Assembly (NCBI GenBank): GCA_035366835.1
Contig: DAOSIS010000022.1
Coordinates: 1-55,354, forward strand
Length of the DNA: 55,354 nucleotides
Source of the DNA: UBA6109 sp035366835
Lineage (GTDB): Bacteria; Desulfobacterota; Syntrophia; Syntrophales; UBA6109
Reading direction: 5' to 3'
This document shows, piece after piece, positions 1 through 9,225 of the stretch (positions are counted from its first letter, which is position 1; the number at the start of each line of letters is the position of its first letter). Position numbers and translations under genes: made by a program. The notes beneath the pieces were generated by a model. It saw only the letters and a program-made list of their open reading frames with translations. It had not been told where the DNA came from and did not search any database.

Positions 1-2
1 GC

Positions 3-881
3 GCCGGCGGGACGCTGGGGATTCTGATCCCCCCCAGCGTCATGCTCGTCGTCATGGGGCCGGTGTTTCAGGTCTCCGTCGCGCGTTTGTATGCGGCGGC
101 GATCCTGCCCGGGATCCTGCTCGCCGTGCTTTACATCGCTTACACCATGGGCAGGGTCATGCTGAAGCCCGAGCTGGGCCCGCCGCTCTCGGACGAGGAG
201 CTCAACGTTCCCAAGAGCCACATCTGGCGCGAGTTCTTTGTCGGGCTCGTTCCGGTGGCCACGCTGATCCTGGTCACCCTGGGCACCATCATCACCGGCA
301 TCGCCACGCCGACGGAAGGCGCGGCCCTCGGTTGCCTGGGGGCGGTGGTCGTGACGGCGGCCAACGGGCGGCTGTCGTTCAAGCTCATCAGGGAGTCCGC
401 CTACCGGACCGCCGAAACGACAAGCATGGTGATGATCCTCCTCGCGGCGTCCACGTTCATGGGGGCGGTCTTCTCCTCGATGGGGACGCCCAAGTTCATC
501 GCCGACAGCCTGCTGTCCATGAGCCTGCCTCCCTGGGTCTTCGTGATCGGCATCCTGATCGTCGCTTTCATCCTCGGGTGGCCCCTGGAGTGGGTGCCCA
601 TCGTGGTCGTCATCGTCCCGATCTTCATCCCGATCCTTACGGGGATTCAGACCGATATGATCTGGTTCGGCATCGTGCTGGCCGTCGTATTGCAGAGTTG
701 CTGGATCTCACCGCCGGTGGCGCTGTCCGCCTACTACCTGAAGGCGATCCAGCCGGAGTGGGAGCTGGCGGATATCTACAAGGGGATGATGCCCTTCATG
801 GCCCTGCAGGCGATTGCAGTCATCCTTCTCTTTGCATTCCCGCAGATCGTGACCTGGCTTCCGAAGGCGCTGTTCGGTTGA
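3..881 (+). CDS. TRAP transporter large permease (DctM-like), C-terminal part
   Basis: The reading frame is open to the left edge, so the gene starts outside the window and only the last ~292 residues are seen. They are very hydrophobic, with several membrane segments. The family-typical GILIPPSVMLVVMG stretch lies right at the window start, and GWPLEWVPIVVVIVPIF and SPPVALSAYYLK lie near the end, both characteristic of the 12-TM large subunit of TRAP (DctM) secondary importers. TRAP systems import organic acids or related anions with a periplasmic binding protein; that partner is not in the window, so the substrate is unknown. A strong intrinsic terminator follows at 959, which closes this operon. 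Confidence 0.93.
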   Translation, partial: AGGTLGILIPPSVMLVVMGPVFQVSVARLYAAAILPGILLAVLYIAYTMGRVMLKPELGPPLSDEELNVPKSHIWREFFVGLVPVATLILVTLGTIITGIATPTEGAALGCLGAVVVTAANGRLSFKLIRESAYRTAETTSMVMILLAASTFMGAVFSSMGTPKFIADSLLSMSLPPWVFVIGILIVAFILGWPLEWVPIVVVIVPIFIPILTGIQTDMIWFGIVLAVVLQSCWISPPVALSAYYLKAIQPEWELADIYKGMMPFMALQAIAVILLFAFPQIVTWLPKALFG

Positions 882-958
882 CGGAAATGCCGGCATTCGC
901 CGGAAAAGGAGAGCGTGCTCCGCGGAGAAGAAGCGGATCGGGAATCGTTTGAAACGCT

Positions 959-995
959 CGGGTTGGCCGCAGTCCTGGCCAACCCGAATTTTTTC
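959..995 (+). terminator. Intrinsic terminator after the TRAP permease
   Basis: A perfect 10-bp stem (CGGGTTGGCC / GGCCAACCCG) with an 8-nt loop is followed by AATTTTTTC. It separates the TRAP operon from the alcohol dehydrogenase gene at 1016. Confidence 0.88.
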
Positions 996-1015
996 TGCTG
1001 CTGTGAGGAACGAAT

Positions 1016-2110
1016 ATGGTGAAGACTGGCAGGGCCGCCGTCATGACGGAGGCCAGGAAGCCGCTGGAAATTCGTGAATACCCGCTCCCCAGGGTGGACA
1101 AGGGCTGCATCCTCGTGAAAATCACGTGCTGCACGATCTGCGGATCGGACCTCCACACCTGGACGGGGAGGAGAAAGTCTCCGACGCCGATCATTCTCGG
1201 CCATGAGATCATCGGAAAGATCGTGGAGCTGGGGGAGGGGGTGTCCCTCGATTCGGGCAACCGGCCCCTGAAGGTGGGGGACCGCATCACCTGGACCATC
1301 ATGGACAACTGCGGCAAGTGCTACTACTGCCGCGAGAAGGGCCTCATGATGAAGTGCACCTCGCTGAAGAAGTACGGCCATGACAGCTGCGCGGAGGCGC
1401 CTCATTTCGTCGGCGGGTTCGCCGAATACTGCTACATCACGCCGGGGACCTGCGTGATCAAACTGCCCGACGAGCTGACGGACGAAGAGGTGGCGCCGGC
1501 GAACTGTGCGCTGGCGACCGTCGTCGCCGCATGGGACGCGATCGGGCTGCAGCCCTTCGACAACGTTCTCATCCAGGGCGCCGGGGCGCTCGGCTTCTAC
1601 GCGGCCGCCCTCGCGAGGCACTACGGCTGCGAACGCATCATCGTGACGGATATTCTCGAAAGCCGCCTGGAGTTCGTCCGGCGCTTCGGAGCGACGGATA
1701 CGATCAACACCAAGGGCATGAAGGACGAGGAGATCGTCGGGGCGGTCAAGGGGCTGACCGGCGGCTTCGGCGTCGATTGCGCAATCGAACTGGCCGGGTT
1801 TCCGGCGCTGATCCCGCTGGGACTTCGCTGCCTGCGCACGGGCGGCCGTTACATGGAGACCGGCAGCGCCTGGGCCGGGGCGAACTTCACGTTCGATGCT
1901 TCCGAGCTGATTTTCCGGTGCCTGACGCTGAAGGGTGTGCACAATTACGACACGAAGCACCTCCAGCAGGCCGTGGATTTTCTGCGGATGACGCACGACC
2001 GCTTCCCGTTCCGCGAGCTGGTCGGGGAGGAAGTGAATCTTGACCATATCAACGAGGGGCTGCGGATTGCGGAGTCCGGGAAGACGATCCGCGTCGCCGT
2101 CAAACCGTAG
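1016..2110 (+). CDS. Zinc-dependent alcohol dehydrogenase, phosphonate-associated type
   Basis: A 364-residue medium-chain dehydrogenase of the Zn-ADH superfamily. Catalytic zinc ligands are visible as Cys42 (ICGSD), His63 and Glu64 (GHE). The structural zinc site is the four cysteines 99, 102, 105 and 114. A Rossmann fingerprint GAGALGFYAA near residue 190 binds NAD(P). The region around CREKGLMMKC, LKKYGHD and APANCALATVVAAWD resembles the subgroup described as phosphonate-catabolism-associated alcohol dehydrogenase (HpnZ type), whose substrate is not established. That fits the phnW and pbfA-like genes elsewhere in the window. It may oxidise or reduce a small hydroxy or aldehyde phosphonate, but this is inference. 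The EamA permease gene follows after 33 bp, probably in one operon. Confidence 0.85.
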   Translation: MVKTGRAAVMTEARKPLEIREYPLPRVDKGCILVKITCCTICGSDLHTWTGRRKSPTPIILGHEIIGKIVELGEGVSLDSGNRPLKVGDRITWTIMDNCGKCYYCREKGLMMKCTSLKKYGHDSCAEAPHFVGGFAEYCYITPGTCVIKLPDELTDEEVAPANCALATVVAAWDAIGLQPFDNVLIQGAGALGFYAAALARHYGCERIIVTDILESRLEFVRRFGATDTINTKGMKDEEIVGAVKGLTGGFGVDCAIELAGFPALIPLGLRCLRTGGRYMETGSAWAGANFTFDASELIFRCLTLKGVHNYDTKHLQQAVDFLRMTHDRFPFRELVGEEVNLDHINEGLRIAESGKTIRVAVKP

Positions 2111-2143
2111 CCGCATGACGCGTCCGGAAAGGAGGAACCTGTC

Positions 2144-3016
2144 GTGAGCGGCCTGGCGATGGCCATTGTCCTGGCGTCCGCTTTCCTGCACGCCGGCTGG
2201 AACTTTCTCCTCAAGAAGAGCTGGAACAAGATCGCCTTTACGTGGTGTTTCCTGACGGCGGCGATCGTCATGTATCTCCCGGTCTGCCTGTTCTTCTGGC
2301 CGGACGAACCGATTTCTCCTCTGGGATGGGCCTGTATCGCCGGTACGGGCCTGTTCCATTTCCTGTATTTCTGGTTCATGGGGGGCGCCTACGAGCGGGG
2401 CGACCTGTCCCTCGTGTATCCGCTCTTCCGCGGATCCGGCCCCCTCCTGGTCCCGATCCTGGCCGTCGTCTTTCTGAAGGAGGAGCTTGCCACCCTCGGG
2501 ATCGCCGGGATCGTGCTGGTGGTCCTGGGCGTCTACGTCCTTCATCTGAAATCGTTCCACGCGAAGTCCTTCATCGAACCGCTGGCCGCCCTGCGGGGCG
2601 GGGCGTCCGCCTGGGCCCTGTGCGCGGGGGTCTCGATCGCCGGATATACGATCGTCGACAAGATCGGGGTGTCGCAGGTGTTTCCCCCCGTCTATCTCTA
2701 CATCGCCGTCGCCATCTGCTGGGTCATCCTGACGCCCTACGTGGTGACGCGCCGGCGGCATGAAATCCTTCAGGAGTGGAGAAACAACCGCGCCAACATC
2801 CTGATCGTCGGATTTCTCGCCATCTTCACCTACATCATGATTCTCTTTGCCCTGCAGCTGGCGAAGGTCAGCTATGTGTCGGCCGTGCGCGAGGTCAGCA
2901 TCGTGCTTTCCGCATTTCTGGGCGTATCGCGGCTGGGGGAGAAGAACGCGGCCCAGAAGTTGCCGGGAGCCGTCATGATCGCCCTCGGGGTCGTCTTCAT
3001 CGGCCTCAGCCGATAG
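2144..3016 (+). CDS. EamA/DMT-family permease
   Basis: A 290-residue integral membrane protein with about ten predicted helices in two repeated EamA domains (for example the repeat around PLFRGSGPLLVPILAVVFLK and its C-terminal counterpart VREVSIVLSAFLG). The start is GTG, chosen because AAAGGAGG lies at good distance just upstream and an HAGWN motif follows closely. The drug/metabolite transporter superfamily exports or imports small metabolites; the substrate cannot be read from sequence. It sits 33 bp after the zinc dehydrogenase, so it could move that enzyme's substrate or product. Confidence 0.88.
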   Translation: MSGLAMAIVLASAFLHAGWNFLLKKSWNKIAFTWCFLTAAIVMYLPVCLFFWPDEPISPLGWACIAGTGLFHFLYFWFMGGAYERGDLSLVYPLFRGSGPLLVPILAVVFLKEELATLGIAGIVLVVLGVYVLHLKSFHAKSFIEPLAALRGGASAWALCAGVSIAGYTIVDKIGVSQVFPPVYLYIAVAICWVILTPYVVTRRRHEILQEWRNNRANILIVGFLAIFTYIMILFALQLAKVSYVSAVREVSIVLSAFLGVSRLGEKNAAQKLPGAVMIALGVVFIGLSR

Positions 3017-3196
3017 GCCGGCCGGCCCGCCGGGTCCCGGGCTTCGGGGCGGGTAACGTCAAGAGTTTTGTGTCAGGTTTAAGAGGAAGGGGCCTCCGGT
3101 TTTGCTTTTGAAGTTTTCATGGGCGCGGTCCATTGACAAACCGTCGCGGCCGATACGATCATTTCGCGAACCGACGACGTTCAGAGGGGGGCGCAC

Positions 3197-4117
3197 GTGC
3201 TCGATTTCAACCTGCGCGTTTTTCTCGCTGCGGCGAAGACGCGGAGTTTCACCAGGGCCGCGGAAATTCTGAATATCTCCCAGCCCGCCGTGACGCATCA
3301 GATCAAGAACCTGGAAACCCATCTGAAGACGAGTCTCTTCCGGCGGACGGGGAACAGGATCCAGCTCACGGAGGCGGGCCGGGTCCTCCTGACCTACGCG
3401 GAAGACATCCGGCAGCTGTATCTCAGGGCCTCCCGCGACATCCTGGAAAAGACGGGACAGGTTGCGGGCGAGATCCATTTCGGCGCGACGCACCTTCTGG
3501 GGAAATACTATCTGCCCCGCATGGTGGGCGAATTCAGGAAACGCTATCCCGACGCGAGCCTCTCCATGCTGGTCGCCAACAGTCAGGAAATCGTCCAGTA
3601 CCTGCGCGACGGCTTCATCGAGCTGGCCGTCGTCAGCGAACCCCTCCACGTCCGGGGCATGACGGCGATTCCCTTTTACCGGGACCGCCTCACGGTCATC
3701 GTCTATCCGGGACACCGCTGGTGCGATGCCGGGGAGATCGAGACGGCCGATCTTTTCGACGAGGACTTCATCGCCCGCGAGCCCGGCTCGGGCACGCGGG
3801 AGGTCTATACCCGATTCCTGGAAGGCGTCCACAAAGGCCGCTCGCTGCGCACCGTCATGGTCTTCGGCAGCACGGAGGCCATCAAGACGGGGGTCATGGG
3901 CGAGATGGGGTTCTCCATCGTCTCCCGCCTTGCCTGCCGCCTCGAAACGGAGCAGGGACTCCTGAGGGAGATACGCCTCAAGGACCTGGACATGAAAAGG
4001 GATTTCCACATCGTTTTCCGCTCCGCAAAGCACCTGAGCCTGCCGGCCCTCAAATTCAAGGACTACCTCGTGAAGAAGAGCGAACTTGCGCCCGGGGTTG
4101 CGCCGGTCTCCCCATAA
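3197..4117 (+). CDS. LysR-family transcriptional regulator
   Basis: A 306-residue protein with the N-terminal LysR helix-turn-helix at about residues 17-60 (RSFTRAAEILNISQPAVTHQ then LFRRTGNRIQLTEAG) and a C-terminal periplasmic-binding-like effector domain (IHFGATHLLGKYYLP onward, and EPGSGTREVYTRFLEG). The start is GTG at 3197, after a GAGGGGGG stretch. It lies on the same strand as the downstream CoA-transferase operon, with a hairpin and a repeat in between, so it may control either the upstream permease operon or that operon. The effector is unknown. Confidence 0.92.
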   Translation: MLDFNLRVFLAAAKTRSFTRAAEILNISQPAVTHQIKNLETHLKTSLFRRTGNRIQLTEAGRVLLTYAEDIRQLYLRASRDILEKTGQVAGEIHFGATHLLGKYYLPRMVGEFRKRYPDASLSMLVANSQEIVQYLRDGFIELAVVSEPLHVRGMTAIPFYRDRLTVIVYPGHRWCDAGEIETADLFDEDFIAREPGSGTREVYTRFLEGVHKGRSLRTVMVFGSTEAIKTGVMGEMGFSIVSRLACRLETEQGLLREIRLKDLDMKRDFHIVFRSAKHLSLPALKFKDYLVKKSELAPGVAPVSP

Positions 4118-4140
4118 CATTTTCTTATCGGGTCGATAAA

Positions 4141-4168
4141 AAGGATCCGTTTGACTTGACGGATCCTT
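4141..4168 (+). terminator. Terminator-like hairpin after the LysR gene
   Basis: A perfect 10-bp stem, AAGGATCCGT / ACGGATCCTT with an 8-nt loop, lies 24 bp past the LysR stop. The downstream T tract is weak (TTGTCTG), so termination efficiency is uncertain. Confidence 0.6.
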
Positions 4169-4174
4169 GTCTGT

Positions 4175-4280
4175 ATTGAAGCTCTCCGGAGCAAGCTCCG
4201 GAGGATCTTCGATCCTCAAGGAAGGGATCTTGAGCGTGATTCGCTCGCATTCCCCCGCGGCAAGCCGCGGGGGAATGCGA
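4175..4280 (+). repeat. Dual-hairpin intergenic repeat, copy A
   Basis: About 105 bp with a CTCCGGAG-CAAG-CTCCGGAG hairpin, a conserved central stretch (ATCTTCGATCCTCAAGGAAG at 4205-4224) and a 14-bp perfect stem GCATTCCCCCGCGG / CCGCGGGGGAATGC. A second copy lies inverted at 39039-39140. The stems differ between copies yet keep pairing. It lies between the LysR terminator and the CoA-transferase operon. Confidence 0.85.
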
Positions 4281-4426
4281 GCACTGCCGGATTCAACAGG
4301 CCTTTCGGGGCGGTGCCCCCAGATTGCAGGTCGTCCTTCAAATGAATCCGAAAGCCTGCGGCGGAAGCCGGGACGGGGATTGCGCGGGAAGAGGTCCGGA
4401 GGAACGCACAGCACAAGGAGCGATCT

Positions 4427-5353
4427 ATGACGAATGCCGCAGCGACCAACAAAATCATGACGGCCGGGGAGGCCGTGGAGAAATTCGTATTCGACGGCGC
4501 TGTCGTCGGGCTCGGCGGGCAGAATGTCGGACGGTGCGCCATGGCCATCGTCCACGAGATCATTCGCCGGCGGACCGCGAACCTGACCGTCGTCGGCTGC
4601 AACCTCTCCATCAACATGGACATGCTGGCGGGGGCGGGCCTCGTCAAACGCTGTGAAGGCGGGACCGGGAATCTGGAATACTTCGGAACCACCTTCTGCT
4701 TCCGCCGCGCCATCGAGCAGGGTATCATGGAGATGGAAGACTACAGCCACCTGGGCGTCCTCAGCAGGCTGATGGCGGGCGAAATGGGACTCCCCTTCAT
4801 GCCCACCAAGAGCATGCTGGGGTCGGACATGCTGACGCAGCAGGCGGCGTCGACGGGGAAGAAGTATGAACTGGTGGAGAACCCGTGGAATCCCGGCGAG
4901 AAAGTCCTCCTGCTGCCGGCGCTGCGGCCGGACGTGGCGATTATCCACGCGCAGAAATGCGACCCCATGGGGAATGTCGTGATCGAGGGATTCCTCTGCC
5001 ACGACGTGGAGCTGGTGCGGGCGGCAAGGCACACGATCGTCAGCTGCGAGGAAATCGTGCCCACGGAGAAGATCCGCATGGACGGGGAACGCACGAACAT
5101 CCCCTATCTGTACGTGGACGCCGTGGTGGAACAGCCTTTCGGCGCCCACCCCACGGCCGCCTACCGGTACTATGATTACGACATCGATCACGTGAAGCTC
5201 TACCAGAGATACGCCCGGGAGGGCGGAAAGGCCTATGAAGACTATCTGAAGACCTACATCTTCGGCACCAAGGATTTCGACGACTACCTCGACAGGGCAG
5301 GAGGATTCAAGATGATGAACAGCCTGATCAAACACATGAAGGCGATGCTGTAG
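4427..5353 (+). CDS. CoA-transferase, alpha subunit (GctA-like)
   Basis: A 308-residue member of the family I CoA-transferases, closest in layout to the glutaconate CoA-transferase A subunit. The glycine-rich N-terminal loop (VVGLGGQNVG) and the LRPDVAIIHAQKCDPMGNVVIEG region (residues ~164-186) are typical. The partner subunit carrying the catalytic glutamate follows after 15 bp. Together they should move CoA between a carboxylate and an acyl-CoA in the cytoplasm. Related pairs (IpdAB) instead hydrolyse C-C bonds of cyclic acyl-CoAs, so the reaction is not certain. An AAGGAG ribosome site sits 8 bp before the ATG. Confidence 0.88.
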   Translation: MTNAAATNKIMTAGEAVEKFVFDGAVVGLGGQNVGRCAMAIVHEIIRRRTANLTVVGCNLSINMDMLAGAGLVKRCEGGTGNLEYFGTTFCFRRAIEQGIMEMEDYSHLGVLSRLMAGEMGLPFMPTKSMLGSDMLTQQAASTGKKYELVENPWNPGEKVLLLPALRPDVAIIHAQKCDPMGNVVIEGFLCHDVELVRAARHTIVSCEEIVPTEKIRMDGERTNIPYLYVDAVVEQPFGAHPTAAYRYYDYDIDHVKLYQRYAREGGKAYEDYLKTYIFGTKDFDDYLDRAGGFKMMNSLIKHMKAML

Positions 5354-5368
5354 GGGAGGGATGAGGGG

Positions 5369-6145
5369 ATGAACTGCAGTCTGGAAGAGTTGACCGTGAT
5401 CGAGGCCTCCCGGTATCTTGAAGACGGCAAGACCGTATTCGCGGGCACCGGTCTTCCCCTGATGACGACGCTTCTGGCGATCAAGACCCATGCGCCGAAT
5501 CTCTGCTTCGTCTGCGAGACGGGCCCGATCGCGCCGATCGTCCTGCCGACGCCGCTGTCCGTCTCCGATCCCCGGCTTCAGCACCGGGCCGTGCGCCTCG
5601 GATCCCTGAAAGAGGTCCTGGCCAACCTGCTCCAGCGGGGCATGATGGACGTCGGCTTCGTCGGCGGAGCGGAAATCGACCAGTACGGGAACATCAACTC
5701 CACGGTCATCGGCGACTATCGCCGGCCGAAGGTGCGCTTTCCGGGAAGCGGCGGCGGCAACGACATCCTCTCGCACGCCAAGAGGATCCTCATCATCACC
5801 AAGCACGAGAAGAAGCGCTTCCCCGAACGGTGCCACTACATCACCAGCCCGGGATACGTGGGCGGCGGGGCGGACGGCAGGGTGAAGGCGGGGCTGACGA
5901 CGAGCCCGCGGCCCCCGATCACCGTCATCACGAGGCTGGGCGTGATGGAAACCGATCCCGGAACGGGGCGCTTCCGGATCGTCAAGGTCATGCCCGGCTC
6001 CAGCATCGAGCGGATCCTCTCGGAGACGGGTTTCCGTCCCGATGTGGCGGACCGGCTCGAGGAGGTGAAGGAGCCCAGCGGGTTCGAACTCCGGGTGCTG
6101 CGCGAGGAGGTCGATCCGCAGGGCCTGTACATGAAGAAGGTATGA
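5369..6145 (+). CDS. CoA-transferase, beta subunit (GctB-like)
   Basis: A 258-residue partner of the preceding subunit. The CETGPIAP motif contains the likely catalytic Glu50, which forms the glutamyl-CoA thioester in this family. GGAEIDQYGNINST and FPGSGGGNDILSHAKR are typical beta-subunit segments. It follows the alpha gene after 15 bp, and its stop codon overlaps an ATG of the next gene, so the three genes are translationally linked. The substrate is unknown. The GctA/GctB family assignment is firm; the pathway is inference. Confidence 0.88.
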   Translation: MNCSLEELTVIEASRYLEDGKTVFAGTGLPLMTTLLAIKTHAPNLCFVCETGPIAPIVLPTPLSVSDPRLQHRAVRLGSLKEVLANLLQRGMMDVGFVGGAEIDQYGNINSTVIGDYRRPKVRFPGSGGGNDILSHAKRILIITKHEKKRFPERCHYITSPGYVGGGADGRVKAGLTTSPRPPITVITRLGVMETDPGTGRFRIVKVMPGSSIERILSETGFRPDVADRLEEVKEPSGFELRVLREEVDPQGLYMKKV

Positions 6146-6168
6146 AGAAAAGGAGGCGTTTCCCGGTC

Positions 6169-7914
6169 ATGAAAGAGCGTCATTCCCTGGCATTCCGCGA
6201 TTATCTGGCGGCTTTTCAAGAGCCGGACGAACCGTTTCTCTTCTTTTACCGTGTGGGGAAAGGCGGCGGCGTCGACAGGCGCGGGCTTACGCGCGGCGCG
6301 TTCCTGTCCCTTGCCGGGAAGGCGGCGGGGGTCCTCCGGGACGCCGGTCAGGGCAAGGGGTGCAGGATCCTCCACTGCTTCGGGGCCAACGACGTCCACG
6401 ACCTGGCGTTCCGTCTGGCCGGGGCCATGATCGGAACCGTTCCGGTCACGGTCAACTGGCAGGACGATCCGTTGGACCGTCTTCTCTACAAGTGCCGCCA
6501 GACGGAGGCGACGATGGTGGTGACGGGCGCCTCCTTCGATCCCGCGCTGCGGGAAGGACTGCAGGCGAGGCTGCCGGACATCCCCTTTTTCGATGCCGAC
6601 GGCCTCGGGGAGCGCAGGGGGATCTCCGCCGCGGAGTACGAGGCGGATCTGGGCGAAGAGGACACGAAGATCATCATCTTCACCTCCGGGACGACCGGCA
6701 ATCCCAAGGGGGCGCAGCTGGCGTACCGCAGCTACCGGAACAACCGCGCCGCCTTCGAACAGATGCTCGCAATCCGGCCGGCGGACCGGTTTGCGGCGGT
6801 TGTCGTGAACCCCATGCACCACACCAATTCCACGGCCATAACGGATTGGGCGTTGCGCCGTCCGGGAAGCCACGTGCACCTGATCGAGAAGTACTCGACG
6901 GGATACTGGGAGATCCTGACCGGCGTCGCGGCGGAGGGATACGACCGGATCCTTGCGCCGACAGTCTCGCGGCATTTCGATTTCCTGGAGGAGCTGGCGG
7001 CGGCAGAGCGCCTCCTCGTCCCCCTGGACAAGTTGAAGGAGGCGATGGGGCGGATCGATTTCCTGATCGGTTCCGCGCCGGTCGGGCCGACGACAGTGGG
7101 CCGTCTGCAGAGATACGCCGGCCGCATACCGACCGTCCGCTTCGGCTCCACGGAGACCTGCCTTCAGGTGCTGGGCATCCCCCGGACGCTGGACGACGGG
7201 GCGCGACTCGAGGTGTTCGAGCGGGGATGGGCCCACCATGTTCAGGGGGAGCCTCTCTCCGGATACTACATCGGCCGGCCTCACGAGCCCTATACGGAGG
7301 TCCGGATCGTCCGGGGCGTCGTCCGCGGCGGCGAGGGATTCATGGTGGACGTGCCGACCGGAACTCCCGGCTACCTGATTACCCGCGGCGGCAATGTGAT
7401 GACCGGCTACGTGGGGAATCCGGAGGCGACCCGCGAGGTGTTCGAAGACGGATGGTATCTGGGATTGAAGGACATCTGCTTTGCCCTGGAGAATCCGCGG
7501 GACGGCCGGCTCGATTATTTCTGGGTCAGCCGGGACTCGTCCCTGCTGATCCGCGGAGGCGCCAATTACGCCTACGATCAGATCAGCGCCCAACTCGCCG
7601 ATTTCGTCGTCCGCCGCTACGGGCTTCCGAGGGAATCCTTCCAGATCGCCGTCGTGGGGCTCAGGGTCGAAAGCGAACACGAGGATTCCTGCTGCGTCAC
7701 GATGGAGCTGCTCGGCGACGAGGCGCGCCGTCTGCAGCCGGTGCTCGAGGAGTCCTTCCTGAGAGAGGCGAAGAGGGGCGTTTCGAAGGGGGCCAGGCCG
7801 GACATCCTGCGCTTCGCCGAAATCCCGAGAAACTTCAAGGGGGCGCTGCTCGTTCCGCAGCTGAAAAAGGATACCATCGCTTACCTGACGAGCCTGGGAC
7901 GCAGGTTGTCCTGA
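6169..7914 (+). CDS. AMP-dependent acyl-CoA synthetase-like protein lacking the A10 lysine
   Basis: About 581 residues of the ANL (AMP-binding) superfamily. The P-loop-like motif IIFTSGTTGNPKGAQL is near residues 168-183, FGSTETC is the A5 region, and RGGANYAYDQI corresponds to the hinge/A8 region. The C-terminal A10 motif reads PRNFKGALLV where the family has GK, so the lysine essential for adenylation is replaced by alanine. A7 is also altered (YLGLKD instead of YRTGD). It may act only in thioester formation, be a half-reaction partner, or be non-catalytic. The start at 6169 is preferred because AGGAGG lies upstream; an ATG at 6142 that overlaps the beta-subunit stop is the alternative. Confidence 0.85.
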   Translation: MKERHSLAFRDYLAAFQEPDEPFLFFYRVGKGGGVDRRGLTRGAFLSLAGKAAGVLRDAGQGKGCRILHCFGANDVHDLAFRLAGAMIGTVPVTVNWQDDPLDRLLYKCRQTEATMVVTGASFDPALREGLQARLPDIPFFDADGLGERRGISAAEYEADLGEEDTKIIIFTSGTTGNPKGAQLAYRSYRNNRAAFEQMLAIRPADRFAAVVVNPMHHTNSTAITDWALRRPGSHVHLIEKYSTGYWEILTGVAAEGYDRILAPTVSRHFDFLEELAAAERLLVPLDKLKEAMGRIDFLIGSAPVGPTTVGRLQRYAGRIPTVRFGSTETCLQVLGIPRTLDDGARLEVFERGWAHHVQGEPLSGYYIGRPHEPYTEVRIVRGVVRGGEGFMVDVPTGTPGYLITRGGNVMTGYVGNPEATREVFEDGWYLGLKDICFALENPRDGRLDYFWVSRDSSLLIRGGANYAYDQISAQLADFVVRRYGLPRESFQIAVVGLRVESEHEDSCCVTMELLGDEARRLQPVLEESFLREAKRGVSKGARPDILRFAEIPRNFKGALLVPQLKKDTIAYLTSLGRRLS

Positions 7915-8331
7915 AAAGCCCTCTGTCCGTGGTGCCGCCCGGGAACCGCGCTTCAATGTCAGAATAAATTCCATATATTTGTATTTTCAATGAGATTGAA
8001 TTACAAGGGAAACACTCCCTTCCGCCCGGGCGTGCGGCACCCCCCGGGCTGCGGGGCCTCTTCCCGGCGTCCCGGGAGGCGCCGCGTGGGGCAAGGGCCG
8101 CCGGGGCTATGGAATGACATGGTGTAATGAAAAACATGAGATTTATTAAATTGACTTATAGTTGACATGCCCCCTATAGAAGAGAAGATGAGCCTTGAAA
8201 GGACTTCCCCCGGATATCGGCGGGGAGGGGCATGGGCAGCGCGGGGCAGCGGAAAGAGAATCAACGGCAGGAATCGTCGGTAACTGCGTCGATCGGGAAG
8301 GAATTCTAATTTATCTGGCAGGAGGAATTGA
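7915..8331 (+). promoter_or_regulatory. Intergenic region with promoter and LysR-type box before the citrate-synthase-like operon
   Basis: This 417-bp gap holds GC-rich palindromes near 8020-8095 and a box of form TAT-N11-ATA at 8144-8160 (TATTAAATTGACTTATA). The box overlaps a plausible -35 (TTGACT, 8151-8156), with a -10 TATAGA at 8175-8180 after 18 bp. A leader of about 145 nt then reaches the ATG at 8332, preceded by GCAGGAGG. The same box recurs at 27045, 31484 and 38941 (minus). No gene is visible in the gap. Confidence 0.65.
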
Positions 8332-9225
8332 ATGAAGAGAGATCGTTTGTTTGGTAGGAAAACGGGAATTTCCTACAAGACGGAAGAAAAGACCGTCTTA
8401 CGGGGCTTCAACCTGAGCGATCTCGCGGAAGCGGGATACACGTTCTATGACGCCCTGTTCGTGCTGTTCCAGAACAGGATCCCGTCGGAAGCGGAAATGG
8501 ACATGCTGCGCTATGAGACCGGCGAATTCCTGGAACACTCGATGTCTCCGTCGGCGGCGTCGGCCATCGCGGTCATCAACGGCCGGCCTTATCTGCCGGC
8601 GGCCGTCGCGGCGTCCGTCATGACCTTCGGCGGGGCGCACGGCCCGGGGGCGGCGCACGGCTACATGCTGCACAAGTACATCGAGCGCGCCCGCGTGGAG
8701 GGCAAGCCGGTCGAGGAGATGGGCAAGGTCCTCGTGGACGAGTACATGGACAACGGCCTTGCCGTCATGGGAATGGGACAGCCGCAGCACACGGACGGCG
8801 ACCCCCGCGCGCAACCGACGCACATCAAGCATGAGCAGCTCTGCAAGGGCGTCTATCTGGACCTCCAGTGGGCGATCGAGAAGCGCTTCAACGAGCGCCG
8901 CAAGAAGGAAGGCCGCTCCTACGTGGCCGTGAACATGATCGGCGCCGGAAATACCGCCCTGGCGGAGCTCGGATTCTCGCCCAACGCGGCCTGGTGCATC
9001 GGTTGCGTGTGCCGCGGATTCAGCTGCGCCGCGCACGCCCTGTACACGATGAAGAAGGGACGCGCCTGGGCGGCCTCCAAGAGCGAGCCCATGGTGCAGA
9101 TGCTGGATCTGTCCATGATCAAGTATGTGGGTCCGGCGGATCGTGAAGTGCCTCCGCAGTCGGAACGGCAGGCCTATGCGAAAAAACAGAAAGAGGAAGG
9201 AGAATACAAGAAATGGGTAATCTAG
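8332..9225 (+). CDS. Citrate-synthase-fold protein, paralogue 1 (citryl-CoA lyase-like)
   Basis: A 297-residue cytoplasmic protein of the citrate synthase superfamily, shorter than true citrate synthases and close in size to citryl-CoA lyase-type members. FGGAHGPGA keeps the histidine equivalent to pig His274. The usual GxGH motif reads GMGQ, in VMGMGQPQHTDGDPRA, so the His320 position is glutamine. The NVD motif reads NMIGAG, so Asp375 is lost. The substrate-binding arginine (CVCRGFS) is kept. Its end overlaps the start of the second paralogue by 13 bp, suggesting a heteromer. It may make or break a C-C bond on an acyl-CoA; the substrate is unknown. Confidence 0.82.
   Translation: MKRDRLFGRKTGISYKTEEKTVLRGFNLSDLAEAGYTFYDALFVLFQNRIPSEAEMDMLRYETGEFLEHSMSPSAASAIAVINGRPYLPAAVAASVMTFGGAHGPGAAHGYMLHKYIERARVEGKPVEEMGKVLVDEYMDNGLAVMGMGQPQHTDGDPRAQPTHIKHEQLCKGVYLDLQWAIEKRFNERRKKEGRSYVAVNMIGAGNTALAELGFSPNAAWCIGCVCRGFSCAAHALYTMKKGRAWAASKSEPMVQMLDLSMIKYVGPADREVPPQSERQAYAKKQKEEGEYKKWVI

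Noticed and set aside
776..2761. Very long open frames on the strand opposite real genes, for example across the alcohol dehydrogenase.
   Set aside because: They are low-complexity Arg/Asp/Gly-rich translations with no domain motifs, expected in GC-rich DNA opposite codons with G/C third positions.
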